From: Methanosarcinales archaeon
GTDB taxonomy: Archaea; Halobacteriota; Methanosarcinia; Methanosarcinales; Methanocomedenaceae
Assembly (NCBI GenBank): GCA_023136155.1
Contig: JAGLRT010000123.1
Location: forward strand, 1 to 7,927
Length of the DNA: 7,927 bases
Direction of reading: 5' to 3'
The notes under the pieces were generated by a model. It worked only from the letters and a program-made list of their open reading frames with translations. It searched no databases and was not told the origin of the DNA. Within the stretch, counting starts at the first letter, position 1, and each line of letters starts with the position of its first letter. This document shows, one piece after another, positions 1 to 5,651 of the stretch. Made by a program: the position numbers and the translations under genes.

Positions 1-123
1 ATACTCCTCAATATAACAGGCGGTGGGATTGAAAGGTTGAAAAAGGATTTTTCCCTCCACTATTTACAACCAGAGTTAAAATTAGATTCACTGGATATGG
101 ACATTGAACTTATTGTACGCTGA
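1..123 (+). CDS. Cysteate synthase, C-terminal 40 codons (partial)
   Basis: Reading frame 1 is open from the first base to a TGA at 121-123 and encodes 40 residues beginning ILLNITGGG and ending DIELIVR. The LLNITGGG stretch followed by a charged tail resembles the C-terminus of the PLP-dependent threonine-synthase fold. In Methanosarcina a member of this family, cysteate synthase, makes L-cysteate from O-phosphoserine and sulfite and is encoded directly upstream of the fused sulfopyruvate decarboxylase. The same order is seen here, with 21 bases between this stop and the ATG of comDE, so one transcript is likely. The PLP lysine and substrate residues lie outside the window. Plain threonine synthase cannot be excluded from the tail alone; the neighbour is the main argument for cysteate synthase. 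Confidence 0.72.
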   Translation: MLLNITGGGIERLKKDFSLHYLQPELKLDSLDMDIELIVR

Positions 124-133
124 CCGGGTCAGC

Positions 134-140
134 AGGTGGA
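134..140 (+). promoter_or_regulatory. Shine-Dalgarno that favours the ATG start of comDE
   Basis: AGGTGGA at 134-140 matches the archaeal anti-Shine-Dalgarno complement (AGGAGGTGA core) and sits 4 bases before ATG 145. The only upstream in-frame start, GTG 136, lies inside this site, so ATG 145 is the better start. Confidence 0.6.
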
Positions 141-144
141 TATA

Positions 145-1284
145 ATGAACGATATATCTCCGGAAGAACGGATTGTTGAAATTTTAAAAACGCATGGGAT
201 AGACCTTGCTGCAACTCTACCATGCGACAGGATGAAATGTCTGTTGCCGCTTATTGAAACTAATTTCAGGACCGTGCAGATGACCCGTGAGGAGAACGGG
301 GTAGGCATCTGCGCCGGTCATTACCTGGGCGGTGGACGGCCGGTGATGGTCATTCAGAGCACAGGTCTGGGCAATATGTTCAATGCCCTGCTCTCGCTCA
401 ATTCCACCTATGGCATACCACTGCCTATTATCGCAAGCTGGCGGGGGGTGTACAAGGAAGGTATCCCTGCACAGTTGCCGCTGGGAATTGGGTTGCCTGG
501 TATGCTTGAAGCTGCCGACATTGAATATACCATCATTGATACACCTTTCCGGCTGGGGTTGCTTGATGCCGCTATCATTGATGCATTTGAGAACCGGCGC
601 CCACATGTGGCTTTGATACAGCCATCGGTTTGGGAGATGTCCAGTTGTGCCCTTCCGCCATCACCCAAAACGATAGTATCCAGGACCTGCCAGCTGGAAT
701 TGAACACCCATACACAGGCCCCCACCATATCAAGATACCAGGCTATACGCTCGCTTGCAGCCGTGTTGGATGATGAGATCGTAGTATCAAATATAGGGGT
801 GCCAAGCAAGGAACTATACAATATTATGGACCGTGACCTGAACTTCTACATGCTGGGGTCCATGGGACTGGCATCTGCCATCGGGCTGGGCCTGACAATG
901 GCACAGCACAGGCATGTAGTGGTGATAGACGGAGACGGCAGTCTGCTCATGAACCCAAATGCACTGACCCAGATTGCAGTGCAGTCACCACCCAACCTGA
1001 CCGTGGTGGCTGTCAATAACGGGGCATACGGCTCCACTGGCAATCAGGAGACTGCTGCCTGCACAAGCACTGACCTGGAACTGATGGCCAGGGGTCACGG
1101 GATGCAGTACAGTGCCAAAGCGCATACTGGGGATGAACTGGTAGCTGTATTCCATCAGTTGAAGGAGGCGCCAGGGCCGGCATTTATAGATATGGTTGTC
1201 ATGCCGATAAATGAAGCAGTGGGGGATATTCCGCTGACTCCGGTTGAGATCAAAGATAGGTTTATTGGTGCAATAAAGGACTAA
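145..1284 (+). CDS. comDE: Sulfopyruvate decarboxylase, fused alpha-beta (ComDE)
   Basis: This is a thiamine-diphosphate enzyme that decarboxylates 3-sulfopyruvate to sulfoacetaldehyde in coenzyme M biosynthesis, acting in the cytoplasm. The 379-residue chain joins a ComD-like half (about residues 1-165, Pyr domain) to a ComE-like half (about 195-379, PP domain); in Methanococcus-type archaea these are separate proteins. The N-terminal half has ATLPCDR and the REENG stretch near residue 50, whose glutamate is the likely ThDP activator. The C-terminal half has GSMGLAS (about 238) and the ThDP/Mg motif GDG (263-265), 25 residues, then NN (291-292). A GTG at 136 would add three residues, but the ribosome site overlaps it. 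The gene follows the cysteate synthase tail closely and ends before a T-run. The homocysteine-synthase-type genes that often follow in Methanosarcina are absent here. Family and function are confident. Confidence 0.93.
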   Translation: MNDISPEERIVEILKTHGIDLAATLPCDRMKCLLPLIETNFRTVQMTREENGVGICAGHYLGGGRPVMVIQSTGLGNMFNALLSLNSTYGIPLPIIASWRGVYKEGIPAQLPLGIGLPGMLEAADIEYTIIDTPFRLGLLDAAIIDAFENRRPHVALIQPSVWEMSSCALPPSPKTIVSRTCQLELNTHTQAPTISRYQAIRSLAAVLDDEIVVSNIGVPSKELYNIMDRDLNFYMLGSMGLASAIGLGLTMAQHRHVVVIDGDGSLLMNPNALTQIAVQSPPNLTVVAVNNGAYGSTGNQETAACTSTDLELMARGHGMQYSAKAHTGDELVAVFHQLKEAPGPAFIDMVVMPINEAVGDIPLTPVEIKDRFIGAIKD

Positions 1285-1291
1285 CACCAGA

Positions 1292-1297
1292 TTTTTT
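1292..1297 (+). terminator. T-run terminator after comDE
   Basis: Six consecutive T residues start 8 bases after the comDE stop. Archaeal RNA polymerase terminates at such T-tracts without needing a strong hairpin. The minus-strand pseudogene also ends here (stop complement at 1296-1298), so the two units converge. Confidence 0.5.
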
Positions 1298-1685
1298 ATA
1301 AGCTGCACAGCACCAGCCATGCAGGAATAAGTAAAATCTCCAATTTGTCCTCTTTCTATATATCGGCCTTATCCTTAGTAATGACAATTCCAGTGGATAT
1401 TTGATTATCTTCCATGAACAACTTAAGCCCGGGTATGTCGTCCCTGCGGATTGTGTTAGCATATTTAACTTCAACCGGGATTAAGGATTTTCCCGACCCG
1501 AGATGGAAGATTGTAGTCTTTCCTGTTTGTCCAGAGCCTATCAAAATTAGGGCAGATGGCTTTTTGAGGTCAGATTTTATTTGTGGGACTATTATTTTCT
1601 CAAAGGATTGTGTGGGAAATGAACCGCCAGCTTACCACCATGGATTAGATGATTCCAATACTGATTTTATATCGGATTCAGACAT
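1296..1685 (-). pseudogene. Decayed archaeal AAA ATPase with DUF4143-type C-terminus
   Basis: One minus-strand frame, read from ATG at 1685-1683 to TAA at 1298-1296, gives 129 codons interrupted by TAA at 1634-1632 and TAG at 1358-1356. The start reads MSESDIKSVLESSNPWW, then the first stop, then AGGSFPTQSF and a Walker A P-loop, GSGQTGKTT. This runs straight into HLGSGKSLIPVEVKY, the nuclease-like C-terminal signature of DUF4143 ATPases, then ISTGIVITKDKADI, the TAG, and KEDKLEILLIPAWLVL. Intact family members are about 400 residues or more with a Walker B and a central region; here everything between P-loop and C-terminus (roughly 250-300 residues by family length) is gone, and the frame is kept across the joint. 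Such ATPases are common, often mobile or multicopy, in archaea. Two stops plus the deletion make a pseudogene much likelier than a working gene. Confidence 0.75.
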
Positions 1686-1718
1686 TAGTATAATATAATA
1701 GACTAATTTTTATTTGAT

Positions 1719-1732
1719 AAGTATATTATATC
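1719..1732 (-). promoter_or_regulatory. TATA-like element of the decayed ATPase gene
   Basis: On the minus strand GATATAATATACTT lies about 35-45 bases before the pseudogene ATG, a fitting distance for an archaeal promoter with a short leader. The whole 1686-1735 stretch is AT-rich and other TATA-like words occur, so the exact box is uncertain. Confidence 0.3.
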
Positions 1733-1764
1733 AGACTTGTTTGAATATTAGTTACCTAAGCTAT

Positions 1765-1779
1765 CAAAGATATAATAGT
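1765..1779 (+). promoter_or_regulatory. Probable BRE/TATA of the GGR-family gene
   Basis: CAAAGATATAATAG combines a purine-rich BRE-like block with a TATA-like box. Transcription would start near 1799, giving a leader of about 39 bases. No convincing Shine-Dalgarno precedes the ATG at 1838. Confidence 0.4.
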
Positions 1780-1837
1780 CACGTTTAAGTCTATTTTCTC
1801 TATTGTATCCACGTAATAATGTTATGAGACAACGACC

Positions 1838-3028
1838 ATGACTCCTGATGAATCATATGACATAATCGTTATTGGTGCCGGACCTGCTGGCTCAACAGCA
1901 GCCCTGTATGCGGCCCGCTCCGGCGCCAGTGTACTGCTCATCGACAAGAAAAAGGATATCGGTACCCCCATTCAGTGTGGCGGGTTTTTGCCCTGTTATG
2001 AGGAACTGAAAGAACTGCTACCCAGTGCACAACTTCCATCCACGCTTGATGACATCCCATCTAGTTGTATACACACATCTACCCGCATTCACCGATTCAT
2101 CGCTCCTAATCTTGACCCTAAAGAGTTCGAAGTGCCTGCAGATGTACTGGACCGGCACCGATTCGATAAACACCTGGCTCGGGAAGCAGCCGGGGCCGGA
2201 GCAGAGTTGATGATAGGGACCCGTGCCGATTCCATTGAGGGGGACGTGGTGTCAGTCAGGGGGATACATGGTGAATTTAACATTAAAGCAAAGGCCATTA
2301 TCGGTGCGGACGGCCCCACTTCACTGGTTGCAAAAACAGCAGGCCTGATTGACCGTAGCGACGATATGGGCAGGGCAGTGGCGATGGAATACGAACTTGC
2401 CGGAGTTGACATAGACCGTGAAGCAGTCGAGATGTTCTTTGGACGGGATTATGCTCCCGGCGGCTATGCCTGGATCATCAGCCAGGGCGGTGATACTGCC
2501 AACATAGGCGTGGGGATACGGCAGCCGTTGTGCGAAAAAGGTGTCTCTGCACAGGATTACCTGCACAGGTTCATGTACGAGCATCCAAGAGCCGCCCCGA
2601 TGTTTGAGGATGCCAGGATTACAGCGGTCATCAGCGGTATCGTTCCTGTGGGTGGTGCTCCGCCCGAGACCGTGAAAGGCAACATAATGATATGCGGGGA
2701 TGCGGCAGGTCACCTGATATCCACCAATGGCGGCGGGATACCTACAGCCATGGTCGGTGGTAAGGTGGCAGGTGAGACTGCTTCTAAGGCAGTATCTGGT
2801 AAGTGTAAGTTATCAGAATATGAGAATAGATGGAGAAAACAGATTGGCCTCGAAATCAAGACTTCGGTGTATGTCAAGAAACTAATGGATGGGCTTATGA
2901 GGTCTGACCCCATGATGAGTACGGCCATGAAGATGATAAAACCTGACCAGATGAAATCTCTTCAGCGTGGACGGTTGCCCGAACCAGTGAAAAAGATGTT
3001 GAAAAGCCTAAACGCTGGGTTGGGGTGA
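1838..3028 (+). CDS. Geranylgeranyl reductase family FAD-dependent oxidoreductase
   Basis: A 396-residue flavoprotein of the GGR superfamily. The N-terminal Rossmann motif is VIGAGPAGS (residues 11-19), followed by the cofactor acid in LLIDKKKDIG, a second FAD segment DRHRFDKHLAREA (105-117), GADGPTSLVAKTAG (156-169), and the C-terminal FAD motif ICGDAAGH (285-292). Cys47 in IQCGGFLP occupies the conserved cysteine position of the family. In archaea such enzymes hydrogenate the isoprenoid chains of digeranylgeranylglycerophospholipids, at the membrane surface; relatives act on polyprenol or quinone side chains. The substrate motif, PxxYxWxFP then GxG in characterised GGRs, reads PGGYAWIIS (207-215) and GVG (224-226), so F-P is replaced by I-S. 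Length is normal (about 390-410). Genomes of this group carry several paralogues, so the exact substrate is not fixed. A typical Rossmann start supports ATG 1838. Confidence 0.85.
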   Translation: MTPDESYDIIVIGAGPAGSTAALYAARSGASVLLIDKKKDIGTPIQCGGFLPCYEELKELLPSAQLPSTLDDIPSSCIHTSTRIHRFIAPNLDPKEFEVPADVLDRHRFDKHLAREAAGAGAELMIGTRADSIEGDVVSVRGIHGEFNIKAKAIIGADGPTSLVAKTAGLIDRSDDMGRAVAMEYELAGVDIDREAVEMFFGRDYAPGGYAWIISQGGDTANIGVGIRQPLCEKGVSAQDYLHRFMYEHPRAAPMFEDARITAVISGIVPVGGAPPETVKGNIMICGDAAGHLISTNGGGIPTAMVGGKVAGETASKAVSGKCKLSEYENRWRKQIGLEIKTSVYVKKLMDGLMRSDPMMSTAMKMIKPDQMKSLQRGRLPEPVKKMLKSLNAGLG

Positions 3029-3049
3029 ATAAACTTAAGAGTTTAGAGG

Positions 3050-3058
3050 TTATAAATA
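3050..3058 (+). promoter_or_regulatory. TATA box of the radical SAM gene
   Basis: TTATAAATA with a GA-rich block just upstream (GAGG at 3045-3049) lies about 36-44 bases before ATG 3094. Initiation near 3079 would leave a leader of roughly 15 bases carrying the ribosome site. Confidence 0.55.
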
Positions 3059-3080
3059 ATTGTAGATTACAGGAGTTACC

Positions 3081-3087
3081 GAGTGAT
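3081..3087 (+). promoter_or_regulatory. Ribosome binding site of the radical SAM gene
   Basis: GAGTGAT resembles the GAGGTGAT Shine-Dalgarno core with one base missing and ends 6 bases before ATG 3094, which supports that start. Confidence 0.45.
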
Positions 3088-3093
3088 ACATAG

Positions 3094-3720
3094 ATGAACA
3101 AACAGGACCCAGGGACTATTACATACCCTGCACATGGAAATCTGTACCTGAACATTACCAATAGATGTACCTGCAATTGTATCTTCTGTATCAAAAATTA
3201 TGGTGACGGGGTTTATGGTTATAACCTGATGCTGACAAGGGAACCTGAGATCAGTGAAGTAATAGAGGCATTGGACAACTATGACCTGTCCGAATTCAAT
3301 GAAGTGGTGTTCACCGGATTGGGCGAGCCGCTGACCAGACTGGATGATGTGCTTGAAATCACACAATGGCTTAAAGCCAGGGGTATGAGTGTGAGAATAG
3401 ATACTATCGGACATGCAAAACTCCAGTATCCCGGCAGGGATGTAGCTCATGAACTGGCACAGGCAGGTGTTGACGAAATATCGGTCAGCCTGAATACCCA
3501 TGATGAAAACACATATGAACAGCTGGTACAGCCCCGGAAGTACAAAAATACCTATGGCTCAATGAAGGATTTTGCCAGGGAAATTGTTAAAGAGGGTATC
3601 AAGCTCAGGTTAACGGTACTTAATCTGCCACCTGTGGATATTGAGCAATGCCGCCAGATATCAAAGGAAATCGGGGCCGAGTTCAAGATACGGGGATATG
3701 GCGGACCCGTAATTAATTAG
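3094..3720 (+). CDS. Small radical SAM protein, TatD-linked type
   Basis: A 208-residue radical SAM enzyme. The cluster motif CX3CX2C is C25-C29-C32 (RCTCNCIFC, with an additional Cys27), after the strand NLYLNITN. A glycine-rich SAM-binding motif follows in VVFTGLGEPL (about 88-97). The core then shows VRIDTIGHA and EISVSLNTHDENTYEQLVQP, as expected for later strands of the partial TIM barrel. The short length, the Tyr-Leu-Asn-Ile-Thr-Asn entry and the C-terminus IRGYGGP match the TatD-associated radical SAM family, whose reaction is unknown; in bacteria these genes adjoin or are fused to the TatD nuclease. No tatD gene is in this window. There is no C-terminal SPASM or auxiliary cluster. 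The gene has its own promoter and a T-run after it, so it is probably monocistronic. Confidence 0.85.
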   Translation: MNKQDPGTITYPAHGNLYLNITNRCTCNCIFCIKNYGDGVYGYNLMLTREPEISEVIEALDNYDLSEFNEVVFTGLGEPLTRLDDVLEITQWLKARGMSVRIDTIGHAKLQYPGRDVAHELAQAGVDEISVSLNTHDENTYEQLVQPRKYKNTYGSMKDFAREIVKEGIKLRLTVLNLPPVDIEQCRQISKEIGAEFKIRGYGGPVIN

Positions 3721-3737
3721 AAGGTTTTATACAATTA

Positions 3738-3743
3738 TTTTTT
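3738..3743 (+). terminator. T-run terminator after the radical SAM gene
   Basis: Six consecutive T residues 18 bases after the TAG stop, in an AT-rich stretch, fit an archaeal intrinsic terminator. Confidence 0.45.
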
Positions 3744-3816
3744 CATAAATTACATGATATATAGACAGATCCAACATCTTTTCGATTAATTTTAATGATT
3801 CTTGTTTAACATATTG

Positions 3817-3842
3817 CTTATATAGACAACTTTATTATATTT
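3817..3842 (+). promoter_or_regulatory. Probable TATA region of the membrane-protein gene
   Basis: Two TATA-like words, CTTATATAG (3817-3825) and TTTATTATATTT (about 3831-3842), lie 50-75 bases before the GTG start. Either could direct initiation about 30-45 bases upstream of the coding region. The AT-rich background lowers certainty. Confidence 0.3.
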
Positions 3843-3891
3843 GTTTGTATAATCTACCTTAATATTTTATTAGTATAAAGGTTGGATAGAA

Positions 3892-5328
3892 GTGAATGAA
3901 ACTATTGCAGTTGCAGAAGATACTATTGAAATTGATAATCCTCAAACACTTTATGGTAAGTTATCCATAGGCATTGGAATATTGGTCATTTTAATTGGCC
4001 TGATTGTTTTTGTTTTGAGTCTTAATGATGAGAATTATACTCTAATATTTTTAAGCTTAATTACAATATTATTAGGTTTTTCAAAATTGGTTAGTGGAGG
4101 TTTTGCATTAAAAAAACTTTGGGTTCCATTGCACGCACCAAAAGATTATATTAATACTAACATGCTTATTAATTCAATCAAAGCTGGTGAGATTGATACT
4201 TATAAAGTAGATAAATCGTTCTCAACCGAGATATTGAGATTGTTCGGTTCCAAGAATATTTATTATATGCGAGGAAATGTTAAAAATATTGCAGCAAAAG
4301 CAAGCGATAGGGCAGTGAAATATTCGCTTCTCATCATACTTTTAATTGTATTATTATCACTAAAAATTGCCGATATAAGCACATCATTTTACGTTTTTAC
4401 AATTGTCATATTACTTTCAGGGATTATTTTAAACATTATTTTCAGCATTGGATTAATACCCACAAAAACACCATCAGCATTCCGCGTTCATAAGACCGAA
4501 GATATTCAGGGGGGCCATCCTAAAAAAGGTTTTAGAATTCTAATTGATGGCTTAAAACATTTGAAATATGATTATCCAAAACGGTTCAATGGAACTGAGC
4601 CTGATTCAACTATTGAAGGCGTGGAAAACACCGGTATTACAAAGGGAGATGCACTTGTTGAAACTCAACCTTTACCCATAGAAAATGAAAATATACCATC
4701 TGCCAAAATTGCAATGTATGCAGGATATGCGTTATGGGTTTTTGGATTGTTATTTATGTTAACTAAAAGCTCACTTTCTTCTATATATTTAGGAGATTTT
4801 GTATTGCCGATCACTGGTATTTTAATGGTGGTAATGGGAAACAGCTTAATAAAGGATTCTCATGTCTTAATTAATCAATTCTACTTTAAATCAAATGTTA
4901 TTTCAACTGAGATTAAGGGTGAATTTTATCAATCAGATGTAGGCGTAGGTACAAGTATAAAAGATTCGCTGCAATCTGAAAGAAGAGGCGTCCTTAGCGA
5001 TATTAGATTTGACCACTATATAGCAACGGTAATTAGCGTTTGCCATACTCTTGAGAATAATAGGGATTTTATATCATTTGAAAAAAATGCGCACATTGAA
5101 GACGAATTGAATGAGTTAATCAATTATGTTCAGTCACAAAAGAAACCAGACCTTGAAGTACATGGAATTAATTTTGTAGAACAATCAGCTTCAAATCTTG
5201 TTCAACAAAATCTTGTATTGTCAAATGTTGAAAAAGGGGATTTGCCAAAGCTCGGATCTAACCTGAACAGTCAGAATTTGTTGAATGAAGAAGACCAGAA
5301 TGAAGAATCAATTGATAAATCTAGGTAA
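3892..5328 (+). CDS. Six-helix membrane protein of unknown function
   Basis: A 478-residue integral membrane protein that I do not recognise. Hydrophobic segments fall in three hairpins: 25-44 and 50-72; 144-160 and 166-189; 272-291 and 299-318. The short turns inside each hairpin are acidic or polar, and the flanks outside carry Lys/Arg (KK 74-75, KASDRAVK before helix 3, K321), so both termini and the long linkers (73-143, 190-271) are predicted cytoplasmic. A 160-residue C-terminal tail is hydrophilic and ends in a Glu/Asn-rich stretch. No signal peptide, catalytic motif or nucleotide site is visible. The start is GTG 3892; the next in-frame Met is residue 91, beyond helices 1 and 2, so GTG is preferred. 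The gene is much more AT-rich than its neighbours, which suggests transfer or weak selection. Its stop codon lies inside the MITE described below. Confidence 0.8.
   Translation: MNETIAVAEDTIEIDNPQTLYGKLSIGIGILVILIGLIVFVLSLNDENYTLIFLSLITILLGFSKLVSGGFALKKLWVPLHAPKDYINTNMLINSIKAGEIDTYKVDKSFSTEILRLFGSKNIYYMRGNVKNIAAKASDRAVKYSLLIILLIVLLSLKIADISTSFYVFTIVILLSGIILNIIFSIGLIPTKTPSAFRVHKTEDIQGGHPKKGFRILIDGLKHLKYDYPKRFNGTEPDSTIEGVENTGITKGDALVETQPLPIENENIPSAKIAMYAGYALWVFGLLFMLTKSSLSSIYLGDFVLPITGILMVVMGNSLIKDSHVLINQFYFKSNVISTEIKGEFYQSDVGVGTSIKDSLQSERRGVLSDIRFDHYIATVISVCHTLENNRDFISFEKNAHIEDELNELINYVQSQKKPDLEVHGINFVEQSASNLVQQNLVLSNVEKGDLPKLGSNLNSQNLLNEEDQNEESIDKSR
5317..5324 (+). repeat. Left target-site duplication of the MITE
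   Basis: AAATCTAG, repeated exactly at 5495-5502, directly abuts the left inverted repeat. It forms the penultimate codons of the membrane-protein gene. Confidence 0.85.
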
Positions 5329-5338
5329 CTATTCAGCC
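5325..5338 (+). repeat. Left terminal inverted repeat
   Basis: GTAACTATTCAGCC, perfectly complementary to 5481-5494. Its bases 2-4 (TAA) are the stop codon of the membrane-protein gene. Confidence 0.85.
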
Positions 5339-5353
5339 ATATAAATTATGGCT
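5335..5353 (+). terminator. Hairpin in the MITE left arm, possible terminator
   Basis: AGCCATA, loop TAAAT, TATGGCT: a 7-bp stem beginning 6 bases after the stop codon. A T-rich stretch ends near 5385. It could terminate or protect the membrane-gene transcript, or be part of the element's transposition structure. Confidence 0.4.
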
Positions 5354-5480
5354 ATTGATTACGAAAGTACAATTTGTAACTTTTTATGGAACATTCATAA
5401 CTAATGTCTTACGATATCGATTGCACAAATATACAGATATTATATAAGTGAATAGTGACGGTTTATGATACCGTTTTACA

Positions 5481-5494
5481 GGCTGAATAGTTAC
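5481..5494 (-). repeat. Right terminal inverted repeat
   Basis: GGCTGAATAGTTAC on the + strand, the exact reverse complement of 5325-5338; immediately followed by the right copy of the target duplication. Confidence 0.85.
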
Positions 5495-5502
5495 AAATCT
5501 AG
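5495..5502 (+). repeat. Right target-site duplication of the MITE
   Basis: AAATCTAG, identical to 5317-5324. The bases after it (TTGA...) complete the presumed original end of the membrane-protein gene: AGT then TGA. Confidence 0.85.
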
Positions 5503-5543
5503 TTGATATACTCAATGATTTTAGGCAGTGCTGCATAACAGGT

Positions 5544-5586
5544 TCCAGATGTGGGAAACGAATATAACCCACTGACAGAATCTGGA
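5544..5586 (+). other. Two-part stem-loop in the intergenic region
   Basis: TCCAGAT (5544-5550) pairs with ATCTGGA (5580-5586), and the adjoining GTGGG (5551-5555) pairs with CCCAC (5568-5572), leaving a 12-base loop and a 7-base one-sided bulge (5573-5579). Twelve base pairs in an AT-rich spacer is unlikely to be chance. It may be the original 3' structure of the membrane-protein transcript, since T-runs follow it, or an RNA element. I see no known riboswitch signature. Confidence 0.45.
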
Positions 5587-5595
5587 TTGCTTGCA

Positions 5596-5623
5596 TTTTT
5601 GTACAATTGGTGCTGTGTTTTTT
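5596..5623 (+). terminator. T-runs upstream of the three-gene operon
   Basis: Five T (5596-5600) and six T (5618-5623) follow the stem-loop at 5544-5586 and precede the operon promoter. They would stop transcription arriving from the membrane-protein gene. Confidence 0.45.
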
Positions 5624-5651
5624 CACAATAATGCTTAACTTAACAATTAAT

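Larger units (their letters stand above)
5325..5494. mobile_element. 170-bp MITE with 14-bp TIRs and 8-bp target duplication
   Basis: The left end GTAACTATTCAGCC (5325-5338) is the exact reverse complement of the right end GGCTGAATAGTTAC (5481-5494), and the element is flanked on both sides by AAATCTAG. This is the full signature of a transposed element. The interior is AT-rich and carries no plausible gene, so it must be mobilised in trans. Ends beginning GTAA together with an 8-bp duplication are typical of IS66-family elements, so an IS66-like transposase is the likely driver (inference). Each end folds: AGCCATA/TATGGCT (5335-5353) on the left and ACGGT/ACCGT (5458-5474) on the right. An 11-base partial copy of the end, TGAATAGTGAC (5449-5459, one mismatch to 5484-5494), lies inside the right arm. 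Perfect end repeats and target duplication point to recent insertion. Confidence 0.85.

Noticed and set aside
136..138. GTG as the comDE start
   Set aside because: It lies within the Shine-Dalgarno sequence used for ATG 145 and adds only three residues; kept as an alternative only.
408..821. Minus-strand open frame of 137 codons opposite comDE
   Set aside because: Shadow of the comDE coding strand, low-complexity Ser-rich product, no promoter or ribosome site.
1414..1698. Plus-strand open frame of 94 codons between comDE and the GGR gene
   Set aside because: It is antisense to the decayed ATPase, whose minus-strand frame shows recognisable P-loop and DUF4143 signatures; the plus-strand peptide has no family character.
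3718..3789. Read-through of the radical SAM TAG as a pyrrolysine codon
   Set aside because: The 22 codons after the TAG, up to the next TAA, are an AT-rich, unconserved-looking peptide, and the protein already has the full family length and a typical end.
3856..3882. ACCTT...AAGGT inverted repeat just before the membrane gene as an operator or hairpin
   Set aside because: Only 5 bp with a long AT-rich interior; too weak to call.
5384..5626. Minus-strand open frame of 80 codons across the MITE right end
   Set aside because: It runs through the MITE boundary and target duplication, has no recognisable motif, and is best explained as chance.
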